NCBI RefSeq assembly: GCF_002157835.1 | Contig: NZ_CP020809.1 | Location: 2,170,001 to 2,234,000, forward strand | DNA: 64,000 bases | Direction of reading: 5' to 3' | Source: Mycobacterium dioxanotrophicus | Lineage (GTDB): Bacteria; Actinomycetota; Actinomycetes; Mycobacteriales; Mycobacteriaceae | Shown here: positions 35,035-43,719 of the stretch, piece by piece | How positions within the stretch are numbered: the first letter of the stretch is position 1 | Layout: each line of letters starts with the position of its first letter | Translations under genes and position numbers: made by a program | Notes under the pieces: model-generated | Told to the model about the DNA's origin: nothing | The model's input: only the letters and a program-made list of their open reading frames with translations | The model's database searches: none

Positions 35035-36318
35035 ATGGCGATCGACCCAACCGGTATCGATTTCTTCCGCGATGAACGATTGGTCGACGACCCGTATCCG
35101 TTCTTCGAGGCGCTCCGCGACAAGTGTCCGGTCAGCCGGGAGGACCACTACGGCGTGACCATGGTGACCGGCTGGGACGAAGCGGTGGCGGTCTACAACG
35201 ACGAAGAGACCTTCTCGTCGTGCATCTCGGTGACGGGGCCCTTCCCGGGATTTCCGGTCCCGCTGGAAGGCCGCAGCGCCGACGACGTGACCGCTCTGAT
35301 CGAAAAGCACCGCAACGAACTGCCCTTCAGTGACCAGCTGCCGACCCTGGACCCCCCGACCCATACCGATCACCGCTCATTGCTGATGCGGCTCATCACG
35401 CCCAAGCGCCTCAAGGAGAACGAGGACGCGATGTGGCAGCTCGCCGACGAGGTGCTCGACACGTATCTGGCCCCGGGCGAAGGCGACTTCATCAAGGGAT
35501 TCGCGAGCCCGTTCACGCTGCTGGTCATCGCCGACCTGCTCGGCATCCCGGCCGAGGATCGCGCCGGGTTTGTCGATGGCATCAAACGACATTCCGGCGG
35601 CGGAGTCGGGAGCACCAGCAAGGAATCGCTCTCGCACAGTCCGCTGGAATTCCTGTACGGGCAGTTCTCCGATTACGTCGCCGACCGTCGCGCCCACCCC
35701 CGCGAGGACGTGCTGACCGGACTTGCCGAGGCCACCTTCCCCGATGGCTCGGTCCCCGATGTCGGCGACGTTGCCCGCGTGGCCACCAACGTGTTCTCCG
35801 CCGGACAGGAAACCACGGTGCGGCTGCTGAGCACCGCGCTCAAGGTGCTGGGGGAGCAGCCCGACATTCAGCGGCGACTGCGCGAAGACCGCAGCCTCAT
35901 CCCGAATTTCATCGAAGAGGCACTGCGCATCGAGAGCCCCGTCAAAGGCGACTTCCGGTTGTCGCGCTGCCCGGTCACCGTCGGGGACACCGAATTGAGC
36001 GCAGGCGCAACGGTAATGGTGCTCAACGGTGCGGCCAACCGGGATCCGCGGCGCTTTGAGCACCCGGATACCTTCGACCCGGCCCGCAAGAACGCCCGTC
36101 AGCACCTGGCCTTCGGTCGCGGCATCCACAGCTGCCCCGGCGCACCCCTGGCCCGTGCGGAGACCCGCGTCGGTATCGAACGGCTGCTCGACCGCACGAC
36201 GGACATCCGGATCTCCGAGACCAAGCACGGGCCGGCCGGTGAGCGGCGCTACACCTACATCCCGACCTTCATCCTGCGCGGACTCACCGAATTGCACCTG
36301 GAGTTCGACGTCCGATGA
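35035..36318 (+). CDS. Cytochrome P450
   Basis: A 427-residue P450. Motifs: VFSAGQETTVRLL (I-helix), EEALRIESP (ExxR) and FGRGIHSCPGAPLARAE (heme Cys). ATG 35035 is supported by GGGAG six bases upstream; longer in-frame starts run through the operator. It shares LITPKRLKENE and the C-terminal FILRGLTELHLEF pattern with the P450 at 62203, so the two are paralogues. Its stop overlaps the ferredoxin start by four bases, giving a P450-ferredoxin pair, followed by DUF1330 and LLM genes. Confidence 0.92.
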   Translation: MAIDPTGIDFFRDERLVDDPYPFFEALRDKCPVSREDHYGVTMVTGWDEAVAVYNDEETFSSCISVTGPFPGFPVPLEGRSADDVTALIEKHRNELPFSDQLPTLDPPTHTDHRSLLMRLITPKRLKENEDAMWQLADEVLDTYLAPGEGDFIKGFASPFTLLVIADLLGIPAEDRAGFVDGIKRHSGGGVGSTSKESLSHSPLEFLYGQFSDYVADRRAHPREDVLTGLAEATFPDGSVPDVGDVARVATNVFSAGQETTVRLLSTALKVLGEQPDIQRRLREDRSLIPNFIEEALRIESPVKGDFRLSRCPVTVGDTELSAGATVMVLNGAANRDPRRFEHPDTFDPARKNARQHLAFGRGIHSCPGAPLARAETRVGIERLLDRTTDIRISETKHGPAGERRYTYIPTFILRGLTELHLEFDVR

Positions 36319-36509
36319 AGGTGACCGTCGACGAGGATCGCTGTCGCGGACACGGCATGTGCCTGACGATGTGCCCTGAGATCTTCAGCCTGTCCGACGA
36401 CGGTTACGCGGTGGCCGACCCTGAGGATGTGCCTCCGGAGTTGCAGGATTCCGCTCGTGAGGCCGTCGCGAACTGTCCCGAGCGGGCAATCATCGAAACT
36501 AATGACTGA
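36315..36509 (+). CDS. Ferredoxin, 3Fe-4S type
   Basis: A 64-residue ferredoxin that would donate electrons to the adjoining P450. Cluster pattern: C10-x2-H13-x2-C16-x3-C20-P near the N-terminus and a late C-P (NCPE). His replaces the second Cys of a 4Fe-4S motif, as in other mycobacterial P450 ferredoxins. The extra Cys20 is where relatives often have Ala or another residue. The ATG overlaps the P450 stop. Confidence 0.9.
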   Translation: MKVTVDEDRCRGHGMCLTMCPEIFSLSDDGYAVADPEDVPPELQDSAREAVANCPERAIIETND

Positions 36510-36525
36510 TCAAGGAGATTCGTCC

Positions 36526-36825
36526 ATGGCCGGTGCGCCCAAGGGGTATGTGATCATCACCGAGGATGTCAAGGATCCGGCCGGTATGGCCGAATACGGC
36601 AAGCTCGCCATGCAGGCGATGGCCGGTGCGACCATCGTGGCCGTCGCCCAGAAACCCGAAGTGATCGAGGGTTCGTGGCATGGCACGCAAACGGTGGTGC
36701 TGGAGTTCGACTCGGTGGATGCGGCGCGGGAATGGTATTACTCCGATGCCTATCAGGCGGCCGCAAAGGTGCGCGCCCGCGCCGCCGAGTGCAACGGTGT
36801 CATCTTCTCGGGCTTCCCGACCTGA
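36526..36825 (+). CDS. DUF1330 family protein
   Basis: A 99-residue alpha/beta protein of the DUF1330 dimeric ferredoxin-like fold: KGYVIITEDVKDPAGMAEY, then VVLEFDSVDAAREWYYSDAYQ. ATG 36526 has AAGGAG eight bases upstream; an earlier ATG at 36502 overlaps the ferredoxin. Relatives are small dimeric proteins of unknown function that resemble monooxygenases of the ABM type. It sits between the ferredoxin and the LLM oxidoreductase in one operon. Confidence 0.83.
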   Translation: MAGAPKGYVIITEDVKDPAGMAEYGKLAMQAMAGATIVAVAQKPEVIEGSWHGTQTVVLEFDSVDAAREWYYSDAYQAAAKVRARAAECNGVIFSGFPT

Positions 36826-36831
36826 ACTTCC

Positions 36832-37752
36832 ATGCGTTTCAGCATCACCCATCCGATGCACACTCACCCGTACCATCCGGATCTGGTGAGTGGGTCTGGA
36901 GTGGCCGCGGTTGCCGCCGCGGCCGAAGCGGCGGGATTTGACGGCTTCGGCTTCACCGACCATCCCGCGCCGTCGCAACGGTGGCTGGACGCGGGGGGAC
37001 ACGATGCGGTGGATCCGTTCGTGGCCATGGCATTCGCCGCCGCGGGTACAACGACGCTACGGCTGGTGCCCAACATCGTGGTGCTGCCGTACCGAAACCC
37101 GTTCGTGGTGGCCAAAGCCGGTGCGACGCTCGACCTGATGTCGGGTGGACGGTTCACTCTGGCGGTCGGGGTCGGTTACCTCAAGCGAGAATTCGCAGCG
37201 CTCGGCGTCGACTACGACGAACGTGCCGAGTTGTTCGGCGAGGCGCTCGCGGTGATCCGCGGCATCTGGACCACCGACGAATTCTCCTTCGAAGGGCGTC
37301 ATTTCAGTGCCCGTGGCATCACGGCCCACCCGCGGCCGGTGAGTGCACCCCATCCACCGATCTGGATCGGCGGCAACACCGGCGCCGCGCGCGCCCGGGT
37401 GGCCAGACACGGGGACGGCTGGTGCCCGTTTGCCGCACCGCCCGGTTTGGCGCAGACCGCGGGCACCGCGGCGATCGACTCCCTGGACCGGTTGGCCGCG
37501 GGCATCGACGATCTGCGGGCCCGGCTGGACGCGGAGGAGCGTGACCCGTCGTCAATCGACATCGTGTTCAACAACTTCGACGGCGGCAGCCCCGGCACCG
37601 ATGATTTCGATGCCGACGCCTACTTGAGCGGTGTGGAGAAGCTCGCCGCGCTCGGCGTCACCTGGCTGCACGTGTCACTGCCCGGCGACAGTCTGAGCCA
37701 TGCGCTGGAAGCCATCGAGCAGTTCGGCGAGGCGGTGATCGCAGCGGCGTAG
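36832..37752 (+). CDS. LLM class F420-dependent oxidoreductase
   Basis: A 306-residue luciferase-like TIM barrel: FDGFGFTDHPAPSQRWL, GATLDLMSGGRFTLAVGVGYLKREFAALG split over residues 95-125, and HPPIWIGGNTGAARARVARHGDGW. These match F420-dependent LLM enzymes of mycobacteria, which reduce or oxidise ketones, enones or related compounds. The ATG lies six bases after the DUF1330 stop, so it is the last gene of the P450-ferredoxin operon. FMN use cannot be excluded. Confidence 0.87.
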   Translation: MRFSITHPMHTHPYHPDLVSGSGVAAVAAAAEAAGFDGFGFTDHPAPSQRWLDAGGHDAVDPFVAMAFAAAGTTTLRLVPNIVVLPYRNPFVVAKAGATLDLMSGGRFTLAVGVGYLKREFAALGVDYDERAELFGEALAVIRGIWTTDEFSFEGRHFSARGITAHPRPVSAPHPPIWIGGNTGAARARVARHGDGWCPFAAPPGLAQTAGTAAIDSLDRLAAGIDDLRARLDAEERDPSSIDIVFNNFDGGSPGTDDFDADAYLSGVEKLAALGVTWLHVSLPGDSLSHALEAIEQFGEAVIAAA

Positions 37753-37793
37753 ACCGTTGGCCCTGCGTGCATGGTGCCCGCCACTCGCACGTG

Positions 37794-37808
37794 TGCGCCC
37801 TGGGCGCA
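37794..37808. terminator. Short hairpin between convergent genes
   Basis: TGCGCCC-T-GGGCGCA is a perfect palindrome 42 bases after the LLM stop and 25 bases before the ferredoxin stop on the other strand. No U-tract. It may help terminate both operons. Confidence 0.4.
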
Positions 37809-37832
37809 GACTCGACGGTGGTCAGGCCGGAA

Positions 37833-38030
37833 CTACTCGTCGTCGATCGAGATGGCCTGCCGAGGGCACTGCCGCACCGCCTCGCGGATCTGCGCCTCGT
37901 TCTCCGGCGTCACGTCCTCCTGCAATATGTGCAGATAGTCCTGGTCGTCGAGGTCGAACACCTCGGGGATGATGCCCATGCACACCGCATTGCTTTCACA
38001 CAGGCCGAAATCGACGTGCACCTTGCTCAT
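37833..38030 (-). CDS. Ferredoxin, 3Fe-4S type
   Basis: A 65-residue ferredoxin with C11-x2-N14-x2-C17 and a late C-P (RQCPRQAI), the three-Cys set of single-cluster P450 ferredoxins; Asn replaces the second Cys. The ATG overlaps the P450 stop (ATGA). It is the likely electron donor for that P450. Confidence 0.9.
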   Translation of the reverse strand: MSKVHVDFGLCESNAVCMGIIPEVFDLDDQDYLHILQEDVTPENEAQIREAVRQCPRQAISIDDE

Positions 38031-39229
38031 GACAGCCTCCTCACCGGCACATGGGAGTAGCCCGCCACATTTTGCATGTGAACCCGTTGCAGGCCATCCC
38101 AGTTCACCTCGTAGCGTGGCATGAAGTCGAGGAGTTTCTCCAGTGCGATGCAGCTTTCCATCCGCGCCAGCGCCGCACCGAGACAACTGTGGATCCCGTA
38201 ACCGAGGCCCAGATTCTGTGCCTCGGTGCGATCGCGGTCGATGTCGAAGGCGTCAGCCTCGGTGAACGCGTCGGGATCGCGGTTGGCAGCGGCACTGATG
38301 AGGAACACCGCCTTGCCTGCCGGAATGGTGCCGCTGGGTACGTCGGCCTCCTTGAGGGTGTAGCGCACGTTGTACTGGACGGGGCCCTCGTAGCGCAGCA
38401 ACTCTTCGACGGCGGCCGGGATCTTGTCACGATCGTCGAGCAGCTTCTGCCACTGCTCGGGATGGCGGGCGAACAACACCATTGCGGTGCCGACCAGCTT
38501 GGTCACGGTCTCGGCCCCGGCCCCGCCGAGAAGGGTGGCGAAGCCGGTGATCTCGATGTCGTCGAGCCGCCGCAGCTGACCGTCCTCGCCGGGGATCTCG
38601 GCCGCGATCAGCCGGCTGATCATGTCGTCCTGTGGGTTATCGCGACGCTTCTGCACCAGCGAGTAGTAGTAGATGGCGGTATCCATGGTGGCCTGCATGC
38701 CTGCCTCGGAATAGCCGATCTGCCCGGGTTCGCGCGAGAGACTGGCGTCGATCCAGTGCCGAACCTGCTGGCGGTACTCCGGATCGACGCCGGCCATCCG
38801 GGTGATGACCTCGACCGGGAACGGGCCCGAGAAGTCCTGCACGACATCGAATTCGTCGGAGTCTATCTGCCCGAGGAAGTGATCGATCTGCTCGATCACG
38901 GTGTCCTTCTGGGCCTGGATCGCCCGTGGGGTGAACGCCTTGTTGAGCAGGCTGCGCATGTGGCGGTGGTCGGGTGGATCCATGAAGATGATCGATTTCT
39001 GCGGCGGTTCGTCGCTCTGCACCATCGCCAGATCGCAGCCGCGCGACGAGGAGAACGCGTCGTGGTTCTTCAGGGCGGCTGCAACGTCGTCGTGCCGGGT
39101 CAGCGCATAGAAGTCGAGTTCAGCGTTGTAGTACAGCGGTGCGTCCTGGCGCATCCGCCGGTACATGTCGAACGGATCGTTGAAGAACTCTTCGGAGAAC
39201 GGGTCGAAAATCACCTGGGGCTTGGTCAT
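38027..39229 (-). CDS. Cytochrome P450
   Basis: A 400-residue P450. I-helix LGGAGAETVTKLV, ExxR in EELLRYEGP, and heme loop LGYGIHSCLGAALARME, with Leu in place of the usual Phe. The ATG has GGAGG six bases upstream. It is co-transcribed with the ferredoxin downstream. A palindromic site at 39296-39312 lies 67 bases upstream. Subgroup motifs (PPDHRHMRSLLNKAFTPRAI) resemble P450s that act on steroid or terpenoid substrates, but this is only suggestive. Confidence 0.92.
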   Translation of the reverse strand: MTKPQVIFDPFSEEFFNDPFDMYRRMRQDAPLYYNAELDFYALTRHDDVAAALKNHDAFSSSRGCDLAMVQSDEPPQKSIIFMDPPDHRHMRSLLNKAFTPRAIQAQKDTVIEQIDHFLGQIDSDEFDVVQDFSGPFPVEVITRMAGVDPEYRQQVRHWIDASLSREPGQIGYSEAGMQATMDTAIYYYSLVQKRRDNPQDDMISRLIAAEIPGEDGQLRRLDDIEITGFATLLGGAGAETVTKLVGTAMVLFARHPEQWQKLLDDRDKIPAAVEELLRYEGPVQYNVRYTLKEADVPSGTIPAGKAVFLISAAANRDPDAFTEADAFDIDRDRTEAQNLGLGYGIHSCLGAALARMESCIALEKLLDFMPRYEVNWDGLQRVHMQNVAGYSHVPVRRLS

Positions 39230-39295
39230 TTGGCTCCTCCTTCACGGCTGGCTGCTGCCGGAAGCACCGCAACGAGCGTTACGGGAAACTGACGA

Positions 39296-39312
39296 ACTGT
39301 AACGGTAACAGT
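39296..39312. promoter_or_regulatory. Imperfect palindrome ACTGTAAC-G-GTAACAGT
   Basis: An 8-1-8 inverted repeat with one mismatch pair, inside a cluster of GTAACGG/CGTTAC repeats (39278-39317) in the 113-base gap before the P450. It may be a regulator site distinct from the GAGAAT motif. Confidence 0.45.
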
Positions 39313-39342
39313 AACGGCCTTCGGGGTGGTTGAAAAGGGAAA

Positions 39343-40137
39343 TCAGCGCAGTCCGGCGTCGACCACGGTGTCCAACAGCCCCAGGTCGGTGTCCAGGTCG
39401 GCCGCGGTGCTGCGTACCACGGCCACATCCTTGCCGATGAACTCGCCGACCCTGCTGATGAACGCATCTGCTGAACCCGTCGCGGCGATGCCACTGAGGG
39501 CGCGACTGCCCGCACTGCCGTTGACCAATGCCTTGAGCAGGGTGGGTTCGTCGATGCCGAGCCGGCCGCCGAGCCGAACCCCTTCGGCCACCAGTCCGAT
39601 CTGCGCGGCGAACAGTGTGTTGTTGATGAGCTTGACGCGCTGCCCGGCGCCGAGTGGGCCGACATGCAGTACCGGGTCGGCGTAGCTCTCCAACGCCGGC
39701 CGGGCGTGTGCCACCGCCCGGTCGGTTCCGCCGGCGAACACCGTCAACTGGGCGGCGGCGATATCGTGCGGGCCCCCGCTGACCGGTGCATCGATGACGC
39801 CGACGTGACGTGGCGCGGCCAGTGCCGCGATCTGCTCGGCGGTGTGAGGACTTCCGGTGGTGTGCACGACCAGCACCGACTCCGGACCCATGGCGGAGGT
39901 GAGGTCGGCTTCGACGCAGATCTCGCGGACCTGTTCGTCGGTGAACACACAGACGATCACCACGTCCGCTCCGTCGGCCACCGCGGCGTGATCCGAGGCC
40001 GCAGCCGCACCCAATTCGGTGAGAGCGTCGCACTTTTCGGGTGTTCTACCCAGTGCGGTGACGTGGTGTCCGAAGGCCACCAGCCGGCTGACCATGGGTG
40101 TGCCCATGCGGCCCGCCCCGATGAAGCCGACGCGCAT
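39343..40137 (-). CDS. 3-hydroxyisobutyrate dehydrogenase family protein (NAD(P)-dependent beta-hydroxyacid dehydrogenase)
   Basis: A 264-residue beta-hydroxyacid dehydrogenase. Rossmann motif MRVGFIGAGRMGTPMVSRL, substrate loop DAPVSGGPHDI, and the catalytic Lys region AGQRVKLINNTLF. Its ATG overlaps the stop of the next paralogue by one base (TGATG). It oxidises a hydroxyacid or reduces a semialdehyde. Two such genes in tandem suggest either a heteromer or two successive oxidations. Confidence 0.88.
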   Translation of the reverse strand: MRVGFIGAGRMGTPMVSRLVAFGHHVTALGRTPEKCDALTELGAAAASDHAAVADGADVVIVCVFTDEQVREICVEADLTSAMGPESVLVVHTTGSPHTAEQIAALAAPRHVGVIDAPVSGGPHDIAAAQLTVFAGGTDRAVAHARPALESYADPVLHVGPLGAGQRVKLINNTLFAAQIGLVAEGVRLGGRLGIDEPTLLKALVNGSAGSRALSGIAATGSADAFISRVGEFIGKDVAVVRSTAADLDTDLGLLDTVVDAGLR

Positions 40138-40955
40138 CAGCGGGCGTGGTTCATCAGGAGCAGTGCGGCGTCCGCAGCATTGAAAACCGCTCCCTCCGGA
40201 GCGGACGCGGCGCCGGCCAGGCTGGCAGCATGGCGGCAATCCTTCTGCAGTAGTGCCCCCGCGATCGGCGCGAGATTGTCCAGGGTGCCGCCGAACATCG
40301 CGATACTGTTGAGCGCCTTGCTGGTGGCCGACCCGCGGGTGATCACCTCGCACAGCCGGTCGCGCGGAACGCCCAGCGCCTCACCGAGTTCCAGCGTGCT
40401 CATCGCGGCACCGAGGTTGGCACTGAACAAGAGGTTGTTCAGGATCTTCGCGACCTGGCCGCTACCCACGGCACCGAGGTGCACGATCGGGTCGGCATAG
40501 GTGGCGAACACCGGCCGGGCCCGTTCGACGACGTCGTCGTCGCCGCCGACCATGACCAGCAGGGTGCCTGCTGTGGCCGCGGGCTCGCCGCCGCTCACCG
40601 GTGCGTCGATCACCGAGATGTCGTGCTGTGCAGCCAGAGTCGCTATCTCGCGGCAGGTGTCGGGATGCACGGTGGAATGGATGGCGATGATGCCGCCGGG
40701 CGCGAGGCCTGTCAGCACTCCGGTATCGCCGCCGAGCACTTCCCTCACGTCGTCGTCGCCCACCACGCACAGGCACACCAGATCGCTCGCGGCGGCCAAC
40801 TCGGCCGGCGTGCCGGCGACCTTGGCCGCGGTGTCGGCGAACGGTTCGACCGACGCGGGCCGACGTGCCCACAGTGTGGTCTCGTAGCCACCTTCGGTGA
40901 TCCGGCGCGCCATGGGGGCGCCCTGGCTGCCCAACCCGATGAACCCGACACGCAT
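40137..40955 (-). CDS. 3-hydroxyisobutyrate dehydrogenase family protein
   Basis: A 272-residue paralogue of the downstream enzyme: MRVGFIGLGSQGAPMARRI, DAPVSGGEPAA, and SGQVAKILNNLLFSANLG with the catalytic Lys. ATG 40955 is used because GGAGG lies seven bases upstream; a TTG one codon earlier is less likely. Its start overlaps the hydrolase stop by one base. It is clearly diverged from the neighbour but has the same fold. Confidence 0.88.
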   Translation of the reverse strand: MRVGFIGLGSQGAPMARRITEGGYETTLWARRPASVEPFADTAAKVAGTPAELAAASDLVCLCVVGDDDVREVLGGDTGVLTGLAPGGIIAIHSTVHPDTCREIATLAAQHDISVIDAPVSGGEPAATAGTLLVMVGGDDDVVERARPVFATYADPIVHLGAVGSGQVAKILNNLLFSANLGAAMSTLELGEALGVPRDRLCEVITRGSATSKALNSIAMFGGTLDNLAPIAGALLQKDCRHAASLAGAASAPEGAVFNAADAALLLMNHAR

Positions 40956-41827
40956 CAACCTGCCTCCACTTCCGAATCGGTGCGGCCCCGCGTGGCCACG
41001 CAGTCTTCGACGAACGACAACACCCGCCGGTGATAATGCCCGGCCGTCAGCCCGACACTCAGGTTGTGTCCGGAGTCGGCGAGCTCACCGACATCCACGT
41101 GCGGCGCCGAGCCGAACATCGCGCCGATCGCCGCCAACGCCGTGGCATCCGACTCCCACACGCTCTCGTGATCCCCGGCGAGAAATTGCACCGGGCTGAT
41201 GATCTTGGCGGCGAGTTGCGGAAAGTCCTGTGTGGCCCAGGTTTTGATGACATCGGCCTCGTAGGCGGTACCGGCCGACGAGAGACCGTTGCCGATGACG
41301 TCAGGTGGGTACAGCCGGGCCGGCTCCCACAGGAGGTCACGTAGCCCACGGGGCCGGTGGTCGATCGCCGCATTCTTGAGGATCTCCTGGGCCGCGGCCT
41401 GATATCGACGGCCCGTGCCGGCCAATGAGATGCCCAGCACGTCGGGGCCTCCGTCGACGGCCATCCGGACCGCCAGTTCACATCCCATCGAATGGCCCAG
41501 CACGAACACGGCACCCGGTCCGGCGATGCGGTGGACCGCACCGAACGCCAGCGCCACGCGTTGGTCGGGATGGGCCATGGCGTCCGGGTAGGCTGCCGAC
41601 GCGCCATATCCCGGCCGATCGAGCCCGATCACGGTGCAGCCGTTGGCCACTGCGGCGCGCAGCAGCGAAAGTTCCGGGTGTCCAGGGCAATCGAAGTACA
41701 CCGATGTGGTGGCCCCGCCATGCAACGCCACGATGACGGCGCGGGGATCGGCGGCCTCTGCGACGAGCGCGGACATCGGGACACCGTCGACCATCACGAC
41801 GCGGGGGTGCGGAACCGTCTTGTCCAT
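40955..41827 (-). CDS. Alpha/beta hydrolase
   Basis: A 290-residue alpha/beta hydrolase: oxyanion region ALHGGATTSVYFD, nucleophile elbow GHSMG, Asp region FLAGDHESVW and His in DSGHNLSVG. It probably hydrolyses an ester, lactone or C-C bond. The ATG lies five bases after the DUF35-thiolase stop, in the minus operon 44999 to 39343. Confidence 0.85.
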   Translation of the reverse strand: MDKTVPHPRVVMVDGVPMSALVAEAADPRAVIVALHGGATTSVYFDCPGHPELSLLRAAVANGCTVIGLDRPGYGASAAYPDAMAHPDQRVALAFGAVHRIAGPGAVFVLGHSMGCELAVRMAVDGGPDVLGISLAGTGRRYQAAAQEILKNAAIDHRPRGLRDLLWEPARLYPPDVIGNGLSSAGTAYEADVIKTWATQDFPQLAAKIISPVQFLAGDHESVWESDATALAAIGAMFGSAPHVDVGELADSGHNLSVGLTAGHYHRRVLSFVEDCVATRGRTDSEVEAG

Positions 41828-41832
41828 GACGC

Positions 41833-43488
41833 TCAATCGTCCGTCCGCAACAGAAGCACACCGCTGGGGGTCAGGCCACCTGAACTGGCCACGGCCACCG
41901 TGGCATTGGCGACCTGGCGGTCGCCGGCCTCGCCGCGCAGTTGACTGACCGCTTCGTGGATCAGGCCCATCCCGTGGGTGCGGCCGTGGGACAACTGCCC
42001 ACCGTGGGTGTTCAGCGGCAGGACGCCGTCGCGCGCGATGTTGTGGCCGCCGTCGAGGAAGTCTTTGGCCTCGCCGATGCCGCAGAAGCCGAGGGCTTCG
42101 ATCCAGGACAGACAGTTGAAGCTGAAGCCGTCGTAGAGTTCGGCAACGTCGACGTCTTCGGGCCGCAATGAGGTTCGCGACCACAGGTGCGCGGATTGGC
42201 CCAGCACCTGCGGTTCGTGAGTCATGGTGGTCTGATCCCAGTCGGTGCGTTCGATGATCTGCGTGCCCACCGCCTCGAACCGGATCGCCGGCTTGGCGAG
42301 GTCGCGTGCCGCGTCGATGGCGGAGACGATCACGGCCACCGCACCGTCGCACGGCACATCACAATCGTAGAGCCCGAACGGCGTGGTAATGGTGCGCGCC
42401 GACAGGTAGTCCTCCATCGTGAGCGGGTCCCGGTAGATGGCCGTCGGGTTCAATGCGGCGTTCGCACGTTGGTTCAGTGCGATCCAGCCCAGGGTTTCAC
42501 GGGTGGTGCCGTACCGGTGGAAATGGCGTCCGGCGTTCTGCGCCAAAGTATGTGCTGCCGAGGTGGCGCCGTACGGGTGTTGCCAGCTGGTGGTGCGGCC
42601 GCTCATCGGTGGCGCGAGTTTGCCCTCCTTGACCAGTTGGCCGAAGGTCGCCTCCCACAGGGTGCGGAAGCACAGCACATGCCGGGCCATGCCGGTGGCG
42701 ACGGCCATCATGGCGGCGATCACCGAACCGCCCGGCCCGAAGGTGTCCATGCCACCGTTGATCCACGTGGGCCGTAGGCCCAGGGCACCCTCCAGCGCGG
42801 TGACGCCGCCCTCGCCCATGCCGGCTACATCGAGTCCCGGATAGGTGGACAGGCCATCGATGTCGTCGAGGGTGAGCCCGGCATCAGCGACCGCGGCCTC
42901 ACAGGCCTCGATGGTCAATGCCAGCGGTGGCACCATCAACCGGCGCCCGAGGCGGGAGGCGCCGATCCCGGTGATGGCCGAGTGGTCCTCGAACTTCTGG
43001 GTGCCCAGCATCGGTCGGACGTGTTTGGCGAAGTCCTCGGGCGCGATGAGATCGACGGGCTCAGGGGTGGGCGTGAGGTCTGCCGCCGGGCGGAAGACAG
43101 GCAGCCAGATATCGTCGAGCTGCTGGAAGGTGACCTCCACCGGTTGTCCCAGCTGGAGGTTGTCGGGATCGGCGTCGACGATGTTGGTGGTCAGCCGGAC
43201 GCGGGGATCCTCGACGATGGCTACCTCGGCCACGACGTACGGCGGCGGCAGGTCGGGAAAACCGAAGCGGTGGTTGACAGTGAATCCGGCCAGTGAACCG
43301 CGGCCCGAGACCTCGCGGGGTCGGAGTTCGTGGCTCCGGCAGTACCGGCACACCGGCTGCGGTGGGTGGATGAGCGCATTGCAGTCGAGGCATTCCTGGA
43401 TGCGCAATACCCCGTCGGCGCCCGCGGTCCAGAAGTATTCGTTCAGCGCGGTGACCGTGGGTAGTGGCCGGCCCGGTATCTCTGACAA
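41833..43488 (-). CDS. DUF35 (Zn-ribbon OB-fold)-thiolase fusion, lipid-transfer-protein/aldolase type
   Basis: A 551-residue fusion. Residues 1-150 form a DUF35/ChsH2-like Zn-ribbon (C33, C36, C47, C50) and OB-fold; residues 160-551 form an SCP2-type thiolase without the usual Claisen Cys motif (DCDVPCDGAVAVI, ELYDGFSFNCLSW, NTHGGQLSHGR). In steroid side-chain degradation, DUF35 proteins pair with Ltp2-type thiolases as retro-aldolases; here both parts lie in one chain. TTG 43488 with GGGAG five bases upstream is the start. The fusion suggests C-C cleavage of a beta-hydroxyacyl-CoA. Confidence 0.85.
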   Translation of the reverse strand: MSEIPGRPLPTVTALNEYFWTAGADGVLRIQECLDCNALIHPPQPVCRYCRSHELRPREVSGRGSLAGFTVNHRFGFPDLPPPYVVAEVAIVEDPRVRLTTNIVDADPDNLQLGQPVEVTFQQLDDIWLPVFRPAADLTPTPEPVDLIAPEDFAKHVRPMLGTQKFEDHSAITGIGASRLGRRLMVPPLALTIEACEAAVADAGLTLDDIDGLSTYPGLDVAGMGEGGVTALEGALGLRPTWINGGMDTFGPGGSVIAAMMAVATGMARHVLCFRTLWEATFGQLVKEGKLAPPMSGRTTSWQHPYGATSAAHTLAQNAGRHFHRYGTTRETLGWIALNQRANAALNPTAIYRDPLTMEDYLSARTITTPFGLYDCDVPCDGAVAVIVSAIDAARDLAKPAIRFEAVGTQIIERTDWDQTTMTHEPQVLGQSAHLWSRTSLRPEDVDVAELYDGFSFNCLSWIEALGFCGIGEAKDFLDGGHNIARDGVLPLNTHGGQLSHGRTHGMGLIHEAVSQLRGEAGDRQVANATVAVASSGGLTPSGVLLLRTDD

Positions 43489-43497
43489 CTCGACTCC

Positions 43498-43719
43498 CTA
43501 GCCGGCTTCGACGGCGGACCGTTGTTCGGACAACTCGATGATCGCGTGCACCGGACAGTCCAGCAGAGCACGCTTGACCGCGTCGTGATCGGCCTCCGGA
43601 ACCGTGCCGTCGCCCGCCAGCGAGGCATATCCCCAGTCATCGAGCGGGAAGTACTCCGGCGCGTGCTTGGCGCACAGCCCGAACCCGTCGCACATCGTGC
43701 GGTCCAGCTTGATCCTCAT
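43498..43719 (-). CDS. Ferredoxin, 3Fe-4S type
   Basis: A 73-residue ferredoxin: C-x2-F-x2-C (MCDGFGLCAKHAPEYF) and a late C-P (LDCPVHAI). Phe stands at the non-Cys position. The ATG overlaps the NuoF-like stop by four bases, so it is coupled to that protein rather than to a P450. It may carry electrons from NADH through the NuoF-like protein to P450s. Confidence 0.9.
   Translation of the reverse strand: MRIKLDRTMCDGFGLCAKHAPEYFPLDDWGYASLAGDGTVPEADHDAVKRALLDCPVHAIIELSEQRSAVEAG

Noticed and set aside
41833..43488. Ordinary degradative thiolase
   Set aside because: The N-terminal Zn-ribbon/OB-fold and the absence of the standard Cys motif place it with DUF35-associated SCP2-type thiolases.
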